Shown: positions 11,840 through 24,222, numbered from the stretch's first letter. The stretch is 64,000 nt of DNA from Stomoxys calcitrans (GCF_963082655.1 NC_081554.1:60207933-60271932), one strand, 5' to 3'. Translations and numbers: made by a program. Notes: a model not told the origin generated them from the sequence alone.

Positions 11840-12930
11840 TCATTCGTTGTTCTTCGGGCCTGGTCCTGAAAACTTAGCTTACAGGCCTACCCATAGATTA
11901 CAGTATCCCTGGAAGGTGAAGGGTAGTTCTTAGTCTCGCAAGCTCTTCCGCTTTACAATTCCCTGGGATATCTATGTGTGATATGTGTCCCGGCACCCAG
12001 AACATGTGAATTTTGAACTGGTCAGCCATCTCGTTGAGAGATCTGCTGTTTTTGTGTTCAGTATGTTCTCCAGGGATTTAATGGCTGCCTGGCTGTCTGA
12101 GAATTTCCATTCCACCACTTCCTTAATTGCAAGGACCCCAACTTGATACACATTGCAGTGGTCGGGTAACCTTTTCGATATGACCAGTTCAAGATCTTTA
12201 GAGTACACCTCAAAGCCCACCTGGTCGTTTAGTTTGGAACCATCCGTAAAGAAGTCTATGTAACTTCTGTTACCAGGGATATGGTAGTTCCAATCGGTTC
12301 TATCAGGCATGGTGGAACAGTACTTTTTTTTATCAAAAAGCGGCCTAGGTAGGATGTAATCCACACTGCCTGGAACATCCGATATTGTATCAAGGATAAC
12401 ACAGTGTCCGTAACCGCCACATGACCAATGAGAAAGCTCCCTTAACCTCACGACAGTGGTCGCTGCAATTTGGGTAGCCACAATGTCCAGAGACATAAGA
12501 TGTAGGATTAAATTTTAGTGCATTAGATGTTTTCATCCTCAGTGCGGCTGTGATCAACAAACAAGCCATCCTTTGGATCCGATTAAGTATTGAGAAGCAG
12601 GTGGACTTTTGAAGCGCCGTCCACCAGACCACAACATCATATAGCATTATAGGTCTGACAACTGCAGTATATACCCAATGCATGACACGCGGTCTAAACC
12701 CCCAACTTTTGCCAATCTCATGCAGGTGTATAGGGCAAGAGTGGCCTTTCTTACCCTTTCCAAAATGTTGGATTTAAAGTTGAATTTTCTGTCCAGCCAG
12801 GCTTTCTGTCTATGCCTGTAACATTCTCTCCTCCCAAGGAGACAGGTGCCACTGTAGGCAACTTGTATCTCCTGCCGAAGAGAACTCTCTTGCATGGATC
12901 TATACCTTGACCACTTTCGGTAGCCCACTT
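11840..12930 (-). pseudogene. LINE-Y: RT thumb and RNase H domain
   Basis: The 3' half of an RNase H-bearing non-LTR retrotransposon (LOA/R1/I-like group). Minus-strand frames encode a thumb region with 'YTAVVRPIMLYDVVVWW', then an RNase H domain with 'FFTDGSKLNDQVGFEVYS' (first catalytic Asp) and 'EVVEWKFSDSQAAIKSL' (the SDSQAA block with another catalytic Asp). RNase H removes the RNA strand during reverse transcription. The reading frame shifts at about 12,400-12,650 and carries stops. The 'GNCKAEELARL' block at about 11,930 lies near the left limit. The adjoining 3' part of the same family appears as a separate fragment at 49,150-49,510. Confidence 0.85.
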
Positions 12931-13680
12931 TGCTGTTGCACGTAGAGCTTCCTAAGACATATCTCTTAGAGTGTTGGGAAACTTTCCCCTCACCGCAATT
13001 GTCATGTCATCAGCATACGCTACCACTTTCGCGCATTTTCCCTCCAGAGACAACAATAAATTGTTAATTGTTGGGAAGTTCCCCTGGTGACAAATCTTTT
13101 AAGCCTGCCTTAATGCATCTTTTAGTAAGTGAGGTATTAATAAACTTTCTTACAGTAGAGTTGACGCCTAGAAACTCCAACTCCTTCATGATTGACGTCG
13201 GTTTTACATCATTGAAAGCACCTTTAATATCTAGAAATGCTGTGAAGGAGTGTTTCAGTGGATTTGCCTTTACTATATGCATGTTGCTGCTGCGACAGGC
13301 GATCTCCAGGGATCTTCGCCCTAAGAAATGTTTCTATCAACCTTTCGAATCTTCAGCATAAAGGATGACATACTAATAGGATGAAAATATCTCGCCTTCG
13401 TGTGGTAGGGTTTTCCTGCTTTCGGAATAAAAATGACCTTCGTGTCCCTCCATCCCACAGGTATACATGACATTCTGTTACAAGCAGAGTATATCTCCCT
13501 AAGCCAGGAAACCAGTCTATCAGACACAGCTTGTAATTCAACCTGCGATACATCATCAGGGCCTGGCGACTTAAAGGAGTCGAAACTTCTTATCGGGTAT
13601 ATTTTTTCGGCTCAGACACAGTTTCCATAAAAACCACCGACGAATGCATACCAGTGGTAACCTCTTTTGGCGCCACGTTG
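12931..13680 (-). pseudogene. LINE-Y: reverse transcriptase core, decayed
   Basis: Continuation of the same element. Frames contain 'VGWRDTKVIFIPKAGKP' (the fingers motif 'W..A.V..IPK.GK' of LINE polymerases), 'AFLDIKGAFNDVKPTSI' (motif A, with the Asp of the FLDI.GAF block), and a further strand at 12,990-13,030 reading 'AYADDMTI' backwards from 'gtcatgtcatcagcatacgc' (motif C). Frames are broken by several indels, so no functional polymerase could be made. Order along the minus strand is fingers, motif A, motif C, as expected. Confidence 0.85.
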
Positions 13681-15060
13681 TCCATTGGAAAATTTCCCGA
13701 GAAATGTGTATCAACGAGTAGTTCTAGTGTTTCCTCAATAAACATTGTCCATACTTTCTATGACTTCTGAATATACCCCACCGTAATAGGTCTCGAGGAC
13801 AGAATCTTCCTTAGCTTAGAGGCCCCAGATGTATCCTCTACGAAGCTGCAGAATATATTCTACCCAGGATGTGTTCTAAGCCTTTCTGAGCTTGCCCTTA
13901 TATTTTCTTAGCTCAGTCTTATAGATGTCCCAATCGTGTCGTGCTCTGTTGAAGAGTTTTCTGCAGTCCTTCTTTAGACCAACCAGCTCTGGAGTTTACC
14001 ATGGCGGTCGCTATATGGCCCTTGGCTTGGCACTAGGGCATGCTGACACAAGCGAGCCATTCAGGGCCTTCGTGATCCACTTGAACACTTTGTCTATATC
14101 CTCCGTAGTTTCCACTTCCTTTTCTGGTCTAAAAGGAATAGACGTGCAGAATTTGTGCCGAAATTTATCCCAATCCGCCTTTCTTCTGCTTAGCAGAGGG
14201 ACCAGTGCTTCAAAATTTTCTCCAAGGCTGAAACTATATGATATGATCAGAGAAGATGTGGTCATCCAACACTTCCCAGTCGCAAATTTTTTCACTTATA
14301 TCTTCCGATACAAAGGTAATATCTAGTACCTCCTGCCTGTTCCTGGTAGTAAAGGTCGGTTTATCCCCTTTATTACAAATCGCCAGATTGCAACTAAGAA
14401 TATATTCGATAAGCAGCTCACCCCTTTCGTTGACATCCGAACTTCCCCATATCTGGTGATGTGCATTAGCATCACTTCCTACAATCAGGCTCTTCTTCCC
14501 TACAGCAGTTGCTTCAACCAGCACTTTATGGCTTGAAGGCGGCATCTCTAAATCGTGTGTCATATATAGGGAAGCCAGGCAGTAATCGGACTTGTTTATT
14601 TCAAGGCTGGCTACTACTAAATCTTCAGTGCTTACCGACGGAAAAAAGAAAAACATTTAGGCTACTCTTTGAGAGAATACAGGCTCTGTGTCTCAAATTC
14701 CCCATACCCTTGAGTAGTTTAAATCCCTGAATTCTTAGTCCACGAACTAATCCTTCACACACACCCATGGTTCCAGGATAAGAACCACGTCAAATACTCC
14801 TGTCATCAGGATGACCTTTAGTGCCGCCGAAGCGGCCTTACAATCGTAGAGATTTATCTGCAGAAACCGGACCATAGTCAGGATTTAGAACTTAAACCAC
14901 TGTTGTGTTAGCCTCGTCTTCTGATTTCACCAGGAATTCATCCTCAGAAGATTCGTTAGAACTTGTTATGAAGAAGCTGTATAACCAGTCCTCCTCAGGA
15001 CACTGAACACTTGCGGTGTGGATGATTTCTCCTTAAATGCTTCACTGGAATATGGTTCAC
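13681..15060 (-). pseudogene. LINE-Y: apurinic-like endonuclease domain, decayed
   Basis: The 5' domain of the element. From about 14,880 downward, minus frames read 'FLQINLYDCKAASAALK' and 'VVLILEPWV' (N-terminal QxNL and E-P motifs of LINE endonucleases), then 'LIVGSDANAHHQIWGSSD' and 'RQEVLDITFVSEDI' with a C-terminal 'FSDHII'. The Asp/Asn/His signature residues (GDxNAH, LD.TF, SDH) are visible. Stops and frameshifts at 14,660 and 14,230 separate the pieces. An acidic stretch at 14,900-15,050 may be the end of ORF1, but I could not show it. The enzyme would nick genomic DNA to prime reverse transcription. Confidence 0.86.
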
Positions 15061-17140
15061 ATGAATCTGAAGGAATATGGTTCTTATGAATCTGATAATG
15101 ATGATATTATTCACTAAAAAACATTTTAAAAGAAGCAATACATGGTTCCACACATTTTTTTGGACTTCTTGGAGACCCCTAACTGCTCTGGCATTTCAGA
15201 CCAAGACAAATGTCATGAAAGCAATGTTACTCCATTAATCGTGAAACTCGGATAACCGAGTGATGTGAGGCAATCTTACCAATTTCACAGTAACAGAAGA
15301 ATTTTGGCAATTTTTCTATATTGATAAAATGTGGGGTGCCCCCCACCCCCTTTTCTCCCACCACACACACAAAATAAAATCCTGGCTACGTCCCTGTGAC
15401 TGCTAATTTGTTTTTGCAATCTATAAACATTTTTATCAACATCGTAGCTATATTTAACCTCATGGTCATATATCTTGACTATCTCCCCTTTGGGAGATGA
15501 ATAATGTCACACGAAGAACAGATAGTTCAAGGGCTGAGATGCATTTTTAACTAATGGTCATTAACTTTCCGCGTAGGAAAAATTAAGCAGATGCCGAACA
15601 CTTTTGTTTGTAGTGATTGCCTGGTTCCGTAATCAAATGTTACTGAAAAATGCAACAATAAGGTTGATGGCTTCAAACTTGGTCGTAGAGACACTGAAGA
15701 TGCAGAATGCAAGTTTTCAACTCATATTGTTAACTTCTCCTATGGATTTGATTTATGGGGAAGCTCCGTAAACAGTAGGCATTTATATGTACAAGTAACT
15801 TCTTGATAAAAGATAATAGCAGAAAAGAACAAATTTATGATCCGATGGTTATCGCTTCATATTCCCATACCCAGAATTGACACCCAAAGACAACTGGCTA
15901 TGGGGCCAAATAGTTCCACATATGTTATAGTACTCCATAGAACAATATTCCTATGGTTTCATACAATGACATAAAATTAACATTTCAATCTTTTAATGGC
16001 CGCAAAAACAGGTGTTTAAGATAATGCCATTGGGCCTGTCATAAACTGTTAAGATCTTTGGAATGTTTGCCCTGTAATTAATCATCAAACATGAGTAAAG
16101 AATTGTTTGCGTCACAAAGATATGTATAGCACAGTTATTTTAACCCATAAACCAGCTAATCTGGTGGCTTCGAACCCACACACAACAAATAAGTTATTGT
16201 GAGACCTTAATAAATCATAAACAAAAATTTTAAATAAGAATTCAATGATAAAATCCAAAGTGAAACAATGCTTTTCACAAAGCAAAAAATGAAACCATAA
16301 GGCAACGGAAGAAAGTAAAATATCATTATATGGATATTAATATATTTTTGCCAGGGCTGCTATTGTGATATGGGGATTTCAAGTTGAACTTCCTTATGTG
16401 GAGCATATATTTGTGTGATTTTCATCATTTGGATCAATAACAAGAAATGTCCCATATTTATCGTGAAGCAAACTAAACTCATCTACCCAACTCCATGGTT
16501 GTGTTTTTGTTTTAAAATCATTTTTCATATTTAAATCAGGAAACGGAAACAAATAAGGAAATTGGATATTTTATTTGCTCCAATGGCCAAGAGAATTAGT
16601 CAAGTGATATCTGAGTAGGCTGAAGATTGTTAAGCAAGCACCAGACCAGACTATCAATAAAAGAATTAAATAATTTAAGCATCATTTAAGGAATTCACAC
16701 ATCATTCGCAAAATATTAAAAAAAAATAAATATCTGCATTTCTTCAACAATATATTATGTTCACATGGTAGTGCTAATCAAATTACATGCCGGAAGTTTG
16801 TTAATGTCCAACAACTTGGGAGTCAAGGAAGTCCATTAGCCTTAATTGAAAGACATGAATGCAAGCAGGCAGGCAGGCAGGCAGGCATGGATGTTGAAAA
16901 AGTACCTAGCTTCAGTTTCTACTGTAAAATCAATGAATTGTGGAAGGGCCTAAGAGACCTTGGGAAAGGGTATCTGTTTTGGATTCATTTTTGATTAGTT
17001 GGAATGTTGTATATAGGAAGGTGGCAATGAGGGTTATAATTAAAATAAAGTAAAATAAAATAAAAGAGGGTTATAAATAAATAAAACTTCACTCCTTTAT
17101 TAGTTTATTTCGTACTTCATCCTTGACACCTGACACAAGC
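15061..17140. other. Intergenic DNA, TE-poor
   Basis: No long frame and no clear element ends. A C-rich patch at 15,335-15,360 resembles the tail of some dispersed repeat ('gtgccccccacccc'). Otherwise unique AT-rich DNA. A short (GCAG)n microsatellite is at 16,863-16,887. Confidence 0.4.
16863..16887 (+). repeat. Tetranucleotide microsatellite (GCAG)n
   Basis: Six uninterrupted units of 'caggcaggcagg' type sequence; no function implied. Confidence 0.9.
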
Positions 17141-17172
17141 CTTGAAGGCGGGTTTAATATAACCTGCAGCAA

Positions 17173-17697
17173 GCGTAGGATTTTACTGATCTCAAAGATA
17201 ATGTCGATTAACGTTATAGTGGGTAGTTCACAAAACACGGGGTATGATAGATAAGTGTTCACTCAGAGAAATTTGTTCGTTAAAACAGCAAAAATGTGTG
17301 CTGATACAACAGCAAATCTGTTAAAAATTGGACCACAAATTTTTTTTTGCTAAAACAGCAAACATTTCCTTTGTTTACGGATGAAAAAAAAGATAAGGTT
17401 AGGTTAGGTTGAAAAGAGGATGCAGGTATTAATCCGCGTAGGATTTTACTGATCTCAAAGATAATGTCGATTAACGTTATAGGGATAGTTTACAAAACAC
17501 GGGGTTTAATAGACAAGATAAGTGTTCACTCAGAGAAATTTTTTCGTTAAAACAGCAAAAATTTATGCTGATACAACAGCATAAAATGCTAAAAATTGGG
17601 CCACAAATTTTTTTTAGCTAAAACATCAAACATTTTTTTTCGTATGAAAAAAAGTTTAGGTTAGGTTAGGTTGAAAAGAGCATGCAGGTATTAATTC
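17173..17697 (+). repeat. Tandem duplication of about 263 bp
   Basis: Two adjacent copies start with 'gcgtaggattttactgatct' at 17,173 and 17,436. Each contains 'cacggggt' and 'cactcagagaaat' blocks and finishes with 'aggttaggttaggttgaaaa' (17,397 and 17,658). The second copy carries a longer piece of the LINE-Z tail, so duplication took place across or after a LINE tail insertion. Confidence 0.9.
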
Positions 17698-17985
17698 GCC
17701 CCACGCCAATACGGACATACACCTAAGCCAGTAATCGGCTCGTTGTGCACTCTGCCCCGCATGTCCTACACATGCTATCATTTGCATGAGTGGGGCATGC
17801 GGGGAAAATTATGAGACTTTGGAGCATTTCCTTTGTCATTGCCTGGCTTTCGCGTCTAACAGATACCGGCACTTAGGTGGAGACACAATACCAGACATGA
17901 ACCAACTTAGGGTTCATGTCAACTGCGTCTTCCTTTTCTCTCATGTTTTAGCTGATCCCTATACTGCCACAGACAGTAAATAAAT
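17658..17985. pseudogene. LINE-Z 3' end rearranged as a fold-back
   Basis: Left part (17,658-17,785) is the LINE-Z 3' end in minus orientation, starting with the TTAGG-like tail. At about 17,758-17,790 the sequence 'cgcatgtcctacacatgc' is followed by its near-inverse 'atgagtggggcatgcgggg', and coding continues in plus orientation. The plus frame encodes 'CGENYETLEHFLCHCLAFAS', the Cys/His zinc-knuckle at the C-terminus of RNase H-type LINE polymerases. Compare the uninverted copy at 28,040-28,726. Not functional. Confidence 0.8.
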
Positions 17986-18109
17986 CCTGTTTGGGGATGC
18001 TGGTACGGTCTTTTAGATATTTCACAACAAATGTGGATATCATATTGGTGCAGTACTCCCAAATACCTTCGATTTGAGGCTTATGTTGCTGTGCTATGTA
18101 AATTTATTC

Positions 18110-19647
18110 TATATTTTCATTATTGGCTTATATTTCCATATGGCGGGATTTGAAGGTGGCGCGGCCCATAGATATTCCACTTTTAATAAGGATACCAAAT
18201 TTCTCTTTTTGAGTTATTATAAATAAACCAAATTTCGCTTAAATCGCCCCACCTATATCCGAGATGTGGCGTTTTTGAAAGTAGGGTAGGAGGAGGGTCC
18301 ACCCCATTTGGATTTTAGATCAACTTTATTCTCTTGATTTTGGTAGATTGGTGTAGGGAAACCCTTTGCCCCAAAAGTTGATTTCAGATTCATACTCTAC
18401 TCCCAAAAACTACATTTGAGCTACATACATATGTGTGGTTTAGGGGGAGTTTAAGAGATGAGGCGAACCTGAAACACTTGGCCATGAAACAGATATCAGA
18501 TTTGAGCCCCTTTTGCCATAGTTATAGGGGTATGTAGAGTGGGACGGCCACCCACTAACTTAGCCCTGAAAAAATATCTGCATCGTGCTGATATTTGTGT
18601 CCCAATTGCCAATGGTTTAGGGGGAGTTTATGGAATGAGACGACTCCCAAACACTTGGCCTCAAAATTGGATTATTTGAGCCCCTTATTGCCATAGTACG
18701 CAAACACGCCCGGTTTGAAGGGAGTTAAGGGGCGGACCATGAAATAATATTACCATCGTGCTAATCGATTTTGTTTGAGCCCCATAGGTTAGGTTGTTGT
18801 GCGCTCTAAAAACTATAAAGTAACCTCAAAAAAGAAAATTTTAAGTTAGGAGCCCATTTTGTCAAGCATTTTGAAAGTGGCGATCAAGATATCCAGTGCT
18901 ACGGGTCTCGTTCAGATCCACACTAATTAATTTTATTTTGTATTGCTTATCTATTGTACATTTAAAATCATATTTCAAAGCTAACACTTGGGATACCACA
19001 TTTTTAAAGATCCGCAATTCCCGCTGTGTCTATCCCAATTTGAGAGTAAAAAGTGTACTCTACTGCTACCAAAGTGTCTTTCGGCCTTCATATTTTTTTT
19101 TTTAAATTCCTTTTTTTGGGTAGGATGGGGGGAGGGGAATTGCCCTCTGACACATCCTTTCATTTGAGTACATTATATTCTCGGTCGTCCTACATGACAG
19201 TTTGGTGTTGTTGTGTTTTGGGAGGAGAGGGTCGGTCCTACCGGCGCTAAGACCCAAAAGACCATTAATTTGAGTCCTTTATTGTCGGAGATCTACATGT
19301 CCTGCTGAACGGCAGGACGTGGCCCAGATACTTGAATTCTTATATCAACATTAGATTCGAACTTTTCTTTTAATTCACATATTATCGCATTCGACCAATA
19401 CGTTCTATTGAAGGGTATTTAGTGGGTGGGCCGGTCCCAAACTCTATCCCAAATGTGTATACATGATTTGTAGTCTACTCCCAAAAACCTTTCATTTGTC
19501 CGTTTTGGATATTTTTGGGGTTGGGGAGGCCCCACAGTCACTGCAGAACCAATCCGTAGAACCAATCCCCTTTCATTGATACCCATTTTGTGACATTGGA
19601 CATTCATGCCCGTTTTGGGGGTTTTTCGGTTTGGGTGCTAGTTTCCG
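18110..19647 (-). repeat. Repeat B copy 3 with LINE-Z sliver
   Basis: Repeat B units in reverse orientation ('tttcatttgagtcc', 'cttggcctcaaaa', 'ggtttagggggagttta' phrases repeated). At about 18,785-18,850 it is interrupted by a short piece of LINE-Z 3' untranslated region ('gtgcgctctaaaaactataa'). Frames at 18,896-19,105 and 19,053-19,250 are repeat by-products. Confidence 0.7.
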
Positions 19648-19988
19648 ACGATGGCGGCGAAGTGGATACCGTAGAACCAATCCCTCCTAGGCAGAATGAA
19701 GTCCAAGTAGCTGTGACTCAACTGAAAAACAACAAGGCAGAAGGGGCCGACAGGTTGCCCGCTGAACTATTCGAGATCGGAGGCGACACGCTGATAAAAT
19801 GTATGCATCAGCTTGTCTCCGCGACCTGGCTAGAAGAACGGATACCCGATGATTGGAACATCAGCATGTTATGCCCCGTACACAAGAAAGGCAGCAGGAC
19901 GATATCGTCTTGTCTATCGATCGTACTGTGTGAAAGATTAAAATCTAAAGTCAACGAAATAATTGGATCCTATCAGTGTGTCTTTGCA
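19648..19988 (+). pseudogene. RTE-type LINE, 5' part of reverse transcriptase
   Basis: Frame encodes 'QVAVTQLKNNKAEGADRLPA' and 'ELFEIGGDTLI', then 'LEERIPDDWNISMLCPVHKK', the finger motifs of RTE-clade polymerases. Then comes 'CERLKSKVNEIIGSYQC', after which a SINE-1 interrupts the gene. The 5' endonuclease half is missing, truncated into repeat B. An internal deletion shortens the region around 19,900. Polymerase function is established for the family; this copy is dead. Confidence 0.9.
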
Positions 19989-20289
19989 AGTGGCAAATTT
20001 TGCCCATGAACATTCCACTAAGGAATATGGGCTAATTTCTCACTTATCAATGAGTGCAGTCCGATTCAAGTTTAAGCTCAATGATAGGGGACCTCCTTTC
20101 TTAAAGCCGAGTCCGGATGGCGTGCCGCAGTGCGACACCTCTTTGGAGAGAAGTTTTATATGGCATAATACCTCAGAAATGTTGCCAGTAATAGGAGGGG
20201 AAAACCACCGCTGATGGTCTCGCCAGGATTCGAACCCAGGCGTTCAGCGTCATAAACGGACATTGTAACCTTTGCGCTACGGTGGCCTT
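19989..20289 (-). mobile_element. SINE-1 inserted in the RTE LINE
   Basis: Full-length SINE-1 in reverse orientation. Its head at 20,220-20,287 reads, on the minus strand, an A box 'tagcgcaaagg' and a perfect B box 'ggttcgaatcc'. It is flanked by a 14-bp duplication 'agtgtgtctttgca' (19,975-19,988) and 'agtgtgtctttaca' (20,290-20,303). The LINE reading frame resumes on the far side, proving the order of insertion. Confidence 0.93.
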
Positions 20290-20303
20290 AGTGTGTCTTT
20301 ACA

Positions 20304-21440
20304 CCTCGGAAATCTACCATAGACCAGATATTTACACTGCGCCAAATCCTGGAAAAAAATCCGAGAAGGGCAACAGTTAACATTTCGTTGTTGATTACAA
20401 AGCCGCTTTCGATATCCCTATACATTCAAAGGTATTTCAAGCCATGTCTGAGTTTGGTATCCCTGCAAAATTGTTAGAAGCTGAAGGATGGCACTTTCTG
20501 AAACACGTTCCTTAGTAAGAATAGAAAAGAATCTCTCCGAACCATTCAATACCAAACGAGATTTCAGACAAGGAGACAGCTTACGAGATGCAGAAGTGAA
20601 TAGATATGGCACATTACTCACAAGAGAAGACATGCTATTCGCCATCAATATCATAGGTCGGCCACCGGAAGTAGTAACAGCAGCCTTTGAAGAAATCAAA
20701 AGAGTGTCAGTGAAACTGTGTCTGGCAGTAAATGGAGATAAGACCAAATGGATGGTTTCTACACCCAAAACGCCCTGTACAACCGAGCAGATAAAGAAAA
20801 TGGAGAAAGTTGGAAACCACAACTTGGAGATGGTCAGTAACTTCATCTACCTAGGCACCGCCGTAGCCGAAATGAATGACACCAGTTTTGAGATAAACCG
20901 AAGAATAATACTGGTAAACCGATGCTACTTTGGACTAAGTAAGGAGATTAGAAACAAGGCCACCTCTCGATAGACGAAGATTACACTATACAAGACACTG
21001 ATACTACCCGTGTTGTCTATGGTTTCGAGGCATGGGTACCTGTGAAAGCAGACGAGGCAGTGCTTGAAGTGTTTGAGAGAAAGATTCTTCGTAAAATATA
21101 TGGTTCAGTTTGCTTTAATGGAGAATATCGGCGACGTATGAATCATGAGCTATATAAGCTGTATGACGACGATAGCATAGTTACACGAATCAAAACAAAA
21201 CGGTTGCTAGGTCATGTTGTCAGAATGAGTGAAGAAGCACCAGCAAAAATGTATTTGAAAGCAATCACTGTAGTGCACGCAAACCTGGACGACCAAAAGG
21301 CCGATCAAATGCTGAGAGACACCACTAAACGTGGTGTCAGAGATTATAAAAGAAGCACAGAAGATCGAGCCGTTTAGACCGCTATTCTATGTTCGGTTAA
21401 CACATGAGACAAATGTTCTGTCATAGCCAATTAAAGTAAA
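20304..21440 (+). pseudogene. RTE-type LINE, 3' part of reverse transcriptase
   Basis: Continues after the SINE with 'RKSTIDQIFTLRQILEK', then 'SEPFNTKRDFRQGDSL' (QGD block). The stretch that should hold the catalytic YADD is missing or altered: the text passes from RQGDSL to 'LLTREDMLFAINIIG', where family members have a YADDI block. After that come 'VNGDKTKWMVST', 'FIYLGTAVAEMND' and 'EINRRIILVNRCYFGL', and after a frameshift at about 21,000 'VFERKILRKIYGSV' and 'LLGHVVRMSEEAPAK'. The end at 21,425-21,465 has short 'aagtaaagta' repeats as in other RTE tails. Inactive. Confidence 0.9.
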
Positions 21441-22608
21441 GTAAGAAAGTAAAGTATCACAGATCTCAAAAAATTCAGCAAACTAACGCTGCAACGGATA
21501 TACCTTATACAGCGGATATACCTGCACAGTTCGACTCCGTTGGAAGCCGCATATTTCAAAAACATGCCAACCCATTGTCCTTTGAACCAAAAATGCAGAT
21601 TTAAGACTAGCGCATTCCCCTTTCCGTTTAGTACAAAACCAATACCTGTACCTTCAAAATCAACACCCTTTATTAAACACTCCAAGAGCCAAATGCCAAG
21701 TTTACACGAAATTACACTATCATGTGTTCCAGATGTGACGCACCAAACATAAAAATGACGTGATTTTTATGACTTCAAAACAAAACATGCATAAGGCAAA
21801 ACCGCAAACATAAGGTGATTTGAATGAAGGCCCAAAAAAAATATTAAAAAAACAAATAAAAATTTCGCCTTTGAAGTTATATCTCTATTTGAAATAGCAA
21901 AGCAAAAGTATTTGCATAAGTAGGAACACATGTCCACAATTTTATGCTGATGTCGTCACAAGCATGATGTGGTGGTGGTCTTGGGGTCTTCCAAAGGAAA
22001 TCTTGTTTACATTGTCTTCTGGCCATATATCGAATGATGATGGAAGTGATGGTGGCGAATAAACTGCTGACGTTTTTGTTGAATCACATTGTGAAATCCC
22101 ATTTGCAAGACATAATCACGCCACCTTATTGTCTGGAGGCATTTTGAAGTCATAATTCTTCTAGTAGATGGCAAAGCGTTGGTAATAGTTTACAAACTGC
22201 AATGAATCATCATCAATATTGTCAGTCAATGGGGGTAATAGTATAAACAATGCAGGAGAAATAACCACATGAAAAGAACAACACAAATTCATAACAAGAT
22301 AAGAAATTTTGTTGGGCAAATAAATACTCTTTACTAAATTTGAATTTCATAAAAATGTGGAAAATTAGGTATGCACAAAAATTTCTGAAAAAATTTAATA
22401 TTTAAAATTTATTTGAAATTTGAGTAAAAGAAGAAATTTTATAGAAAACGGATTTAGGCAGATTATATTATCGATTTTGAATTTCATAGAAAATTTTGTC
22501 GAGTTTTGATTTTAATATACAATTTAAAATTAGTTTTTGTTGGAAAATTTTAGAATAATTTAATTTTTAAAAAAAAATTATAAAATTTTACTTTTTAAAC
22601 TCTGGTAT
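21441..22608. other. Intergenic DNA, no gene supported
   Basis: A 70-codon plus frame (21,540-21,752) starts at TTG and shows no domain. The rest is unique AT-rich DNA with poly-A/T runs near 22,380-22,600. Confidence 0.4.
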
Positions 22609-22775
22609 ACCTTTGATTTGAGTGCTAAATTGCCATGATGGGTAAATAAGTAGTGGTTGTGGTAAAATTTGGGGTGTGATCATTTCGCATTTAACGTGGA
22701 TATCGACTTCGTGCTGTACTGCCAAATACCTATTTTTTTGGTCATTTATTGCCTTGAACGGTAATTAGTAGGGCG
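22609..22775 (-). repeat. Repeat B fragment
   Basis: A single unit with 'tttgatttgagtgctaaatt' and 'ctgccaaatacct', matching the reverse orientation of repeat B. Confidence 0.6.
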
Positions 22776-22779
22776 TACA

Positions 22780-23215
22780 CTCGATCAATCGATATTTGAT
22801 TTATCGATAATTCGTGACCTTTTAGATAATTAAAACTGGAATATTTTCAATTAAAAAAATAATTTCGAAAGATTAATCGAATAATTTAGAATGGTTAATC
22901 AATTAATCGTGATATTAACAAAGCTTAAAAACATACGAATTGTGTCATTGGTCCAAATTTTTTCAATCATTTGGACTCTTATTGGGAAAAATATTGTTCG
23001 ATGGGATGAGCATATTTTGCTTTAGATCAAAGAGGAAAATCAGATAAAACGGTTACATTTGCCCTATTTACAAATCAAATTGACACATATATTTGAGAAA
23101 TATTTGAAGGATAAAATTGCAAAAAAATTAAATCGGTTTAAATCGATTAATCGGTTTATCAATTAATCAATTTATCGATTAATCAGTTTATCGATTTATC
23201 GATTAATCGAAAACA
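22780..23215. repeat. ATCGAT/ATTAATCGAT-rich stretch
   Basis: Dense recurrence of 'tcgattaatcg' and 'tttatcgattaatc', especially 23,130-23,210. Similar to the larger array at 60,227-61,960. It abuts the left target-site duplication of the hAT-like element. No gene. Confidence 0.7.
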
Positions 23216-24222
23216 CCTTTCGGTAGAGCTGGAAAAATATCGATGGTACTACAATATATAGGCGAAAAATCGATGGCACTATCGATATTTAATTTTTTGA
23301 CTGAATATCGATTGATATTTTTCCGATGGTCACTATCCCAAAAGTAGAATTTTTTGTAAAATTAAACAAAAACAAGCAATCCGATACTGAATGCATTCAT
23401 TAAGATACATTACGCCTATAGAGGGCGCAATTTTCATCCGAATTTTTGAATTTTTTTAAATTAAACAAAAATACGCAATCCCCGATGCTGAATGCATCCT
23501 TTAACATACCTTACGCCTATAGAGGGCGCAATTTTCATCCGATTAACTAACATTTTGTACAATGATTTCTCTCATGACTTTCAACTGATTTTGAGTCTTG
23601 GTTTTATTTGGTCTGTGCATTGATATTGTTTTTATATAAAGCGATCTCCTGATTTTTACTTCTCATTTTCGTTTGAAATATAGGTGATGGGACATTAACG
23701 ATGGTATCGATACTATCGATATTGATTTTTAAAACTATCGAAAATATCGAATGTTGATTTTATCGATAGTTTGCCAGCTCCACTATATATACTATTGGAT
23801 ATTGTATATTTTGTCCAAACATCGACAGATATTTTTCCTATCGATACCATAGGCAAAGTTCAATTTTTTTGCAAACTTTAACAAAAACATACGATCCGAC
23901 ACTGAACGTATCCTATAAGATACATTGTGCCTATAGAGGGCGCAGTTTTCATGCGGTTGGACTTAAATTTGTACAATCATTTCTCTCATGACTTCCAACT
24001 GACTTTATTAAATTTGTTGAATTGTTTAATTCTTAAGCTTAGAGGCCTTTTTTGGAAATATGGCAAATAAAAAGAAAATCTTTTATTGCATTTTGGTTTC
24101 ATTATTGATATTGCTTTTATATAAACCGATTTCCTGATTTTTACTTCTCATTTTCGTCTGAAATGTAGGCGATGGGATAGTAATGATAGTATTGATACTA
24201 CCAATACTTATTATATACCTAC

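Noticed and set aside
17397..17412. True telomeric TTAGG repeat
   Set aside because: Only about three units, always attached to the LINE-Z 3' end and embedded in internal sequence.
20418..20846. 142-codon minus frame
   Set aside because: Antisense of the RTE polymerase, whose plus-strand frame carries the family motifs.
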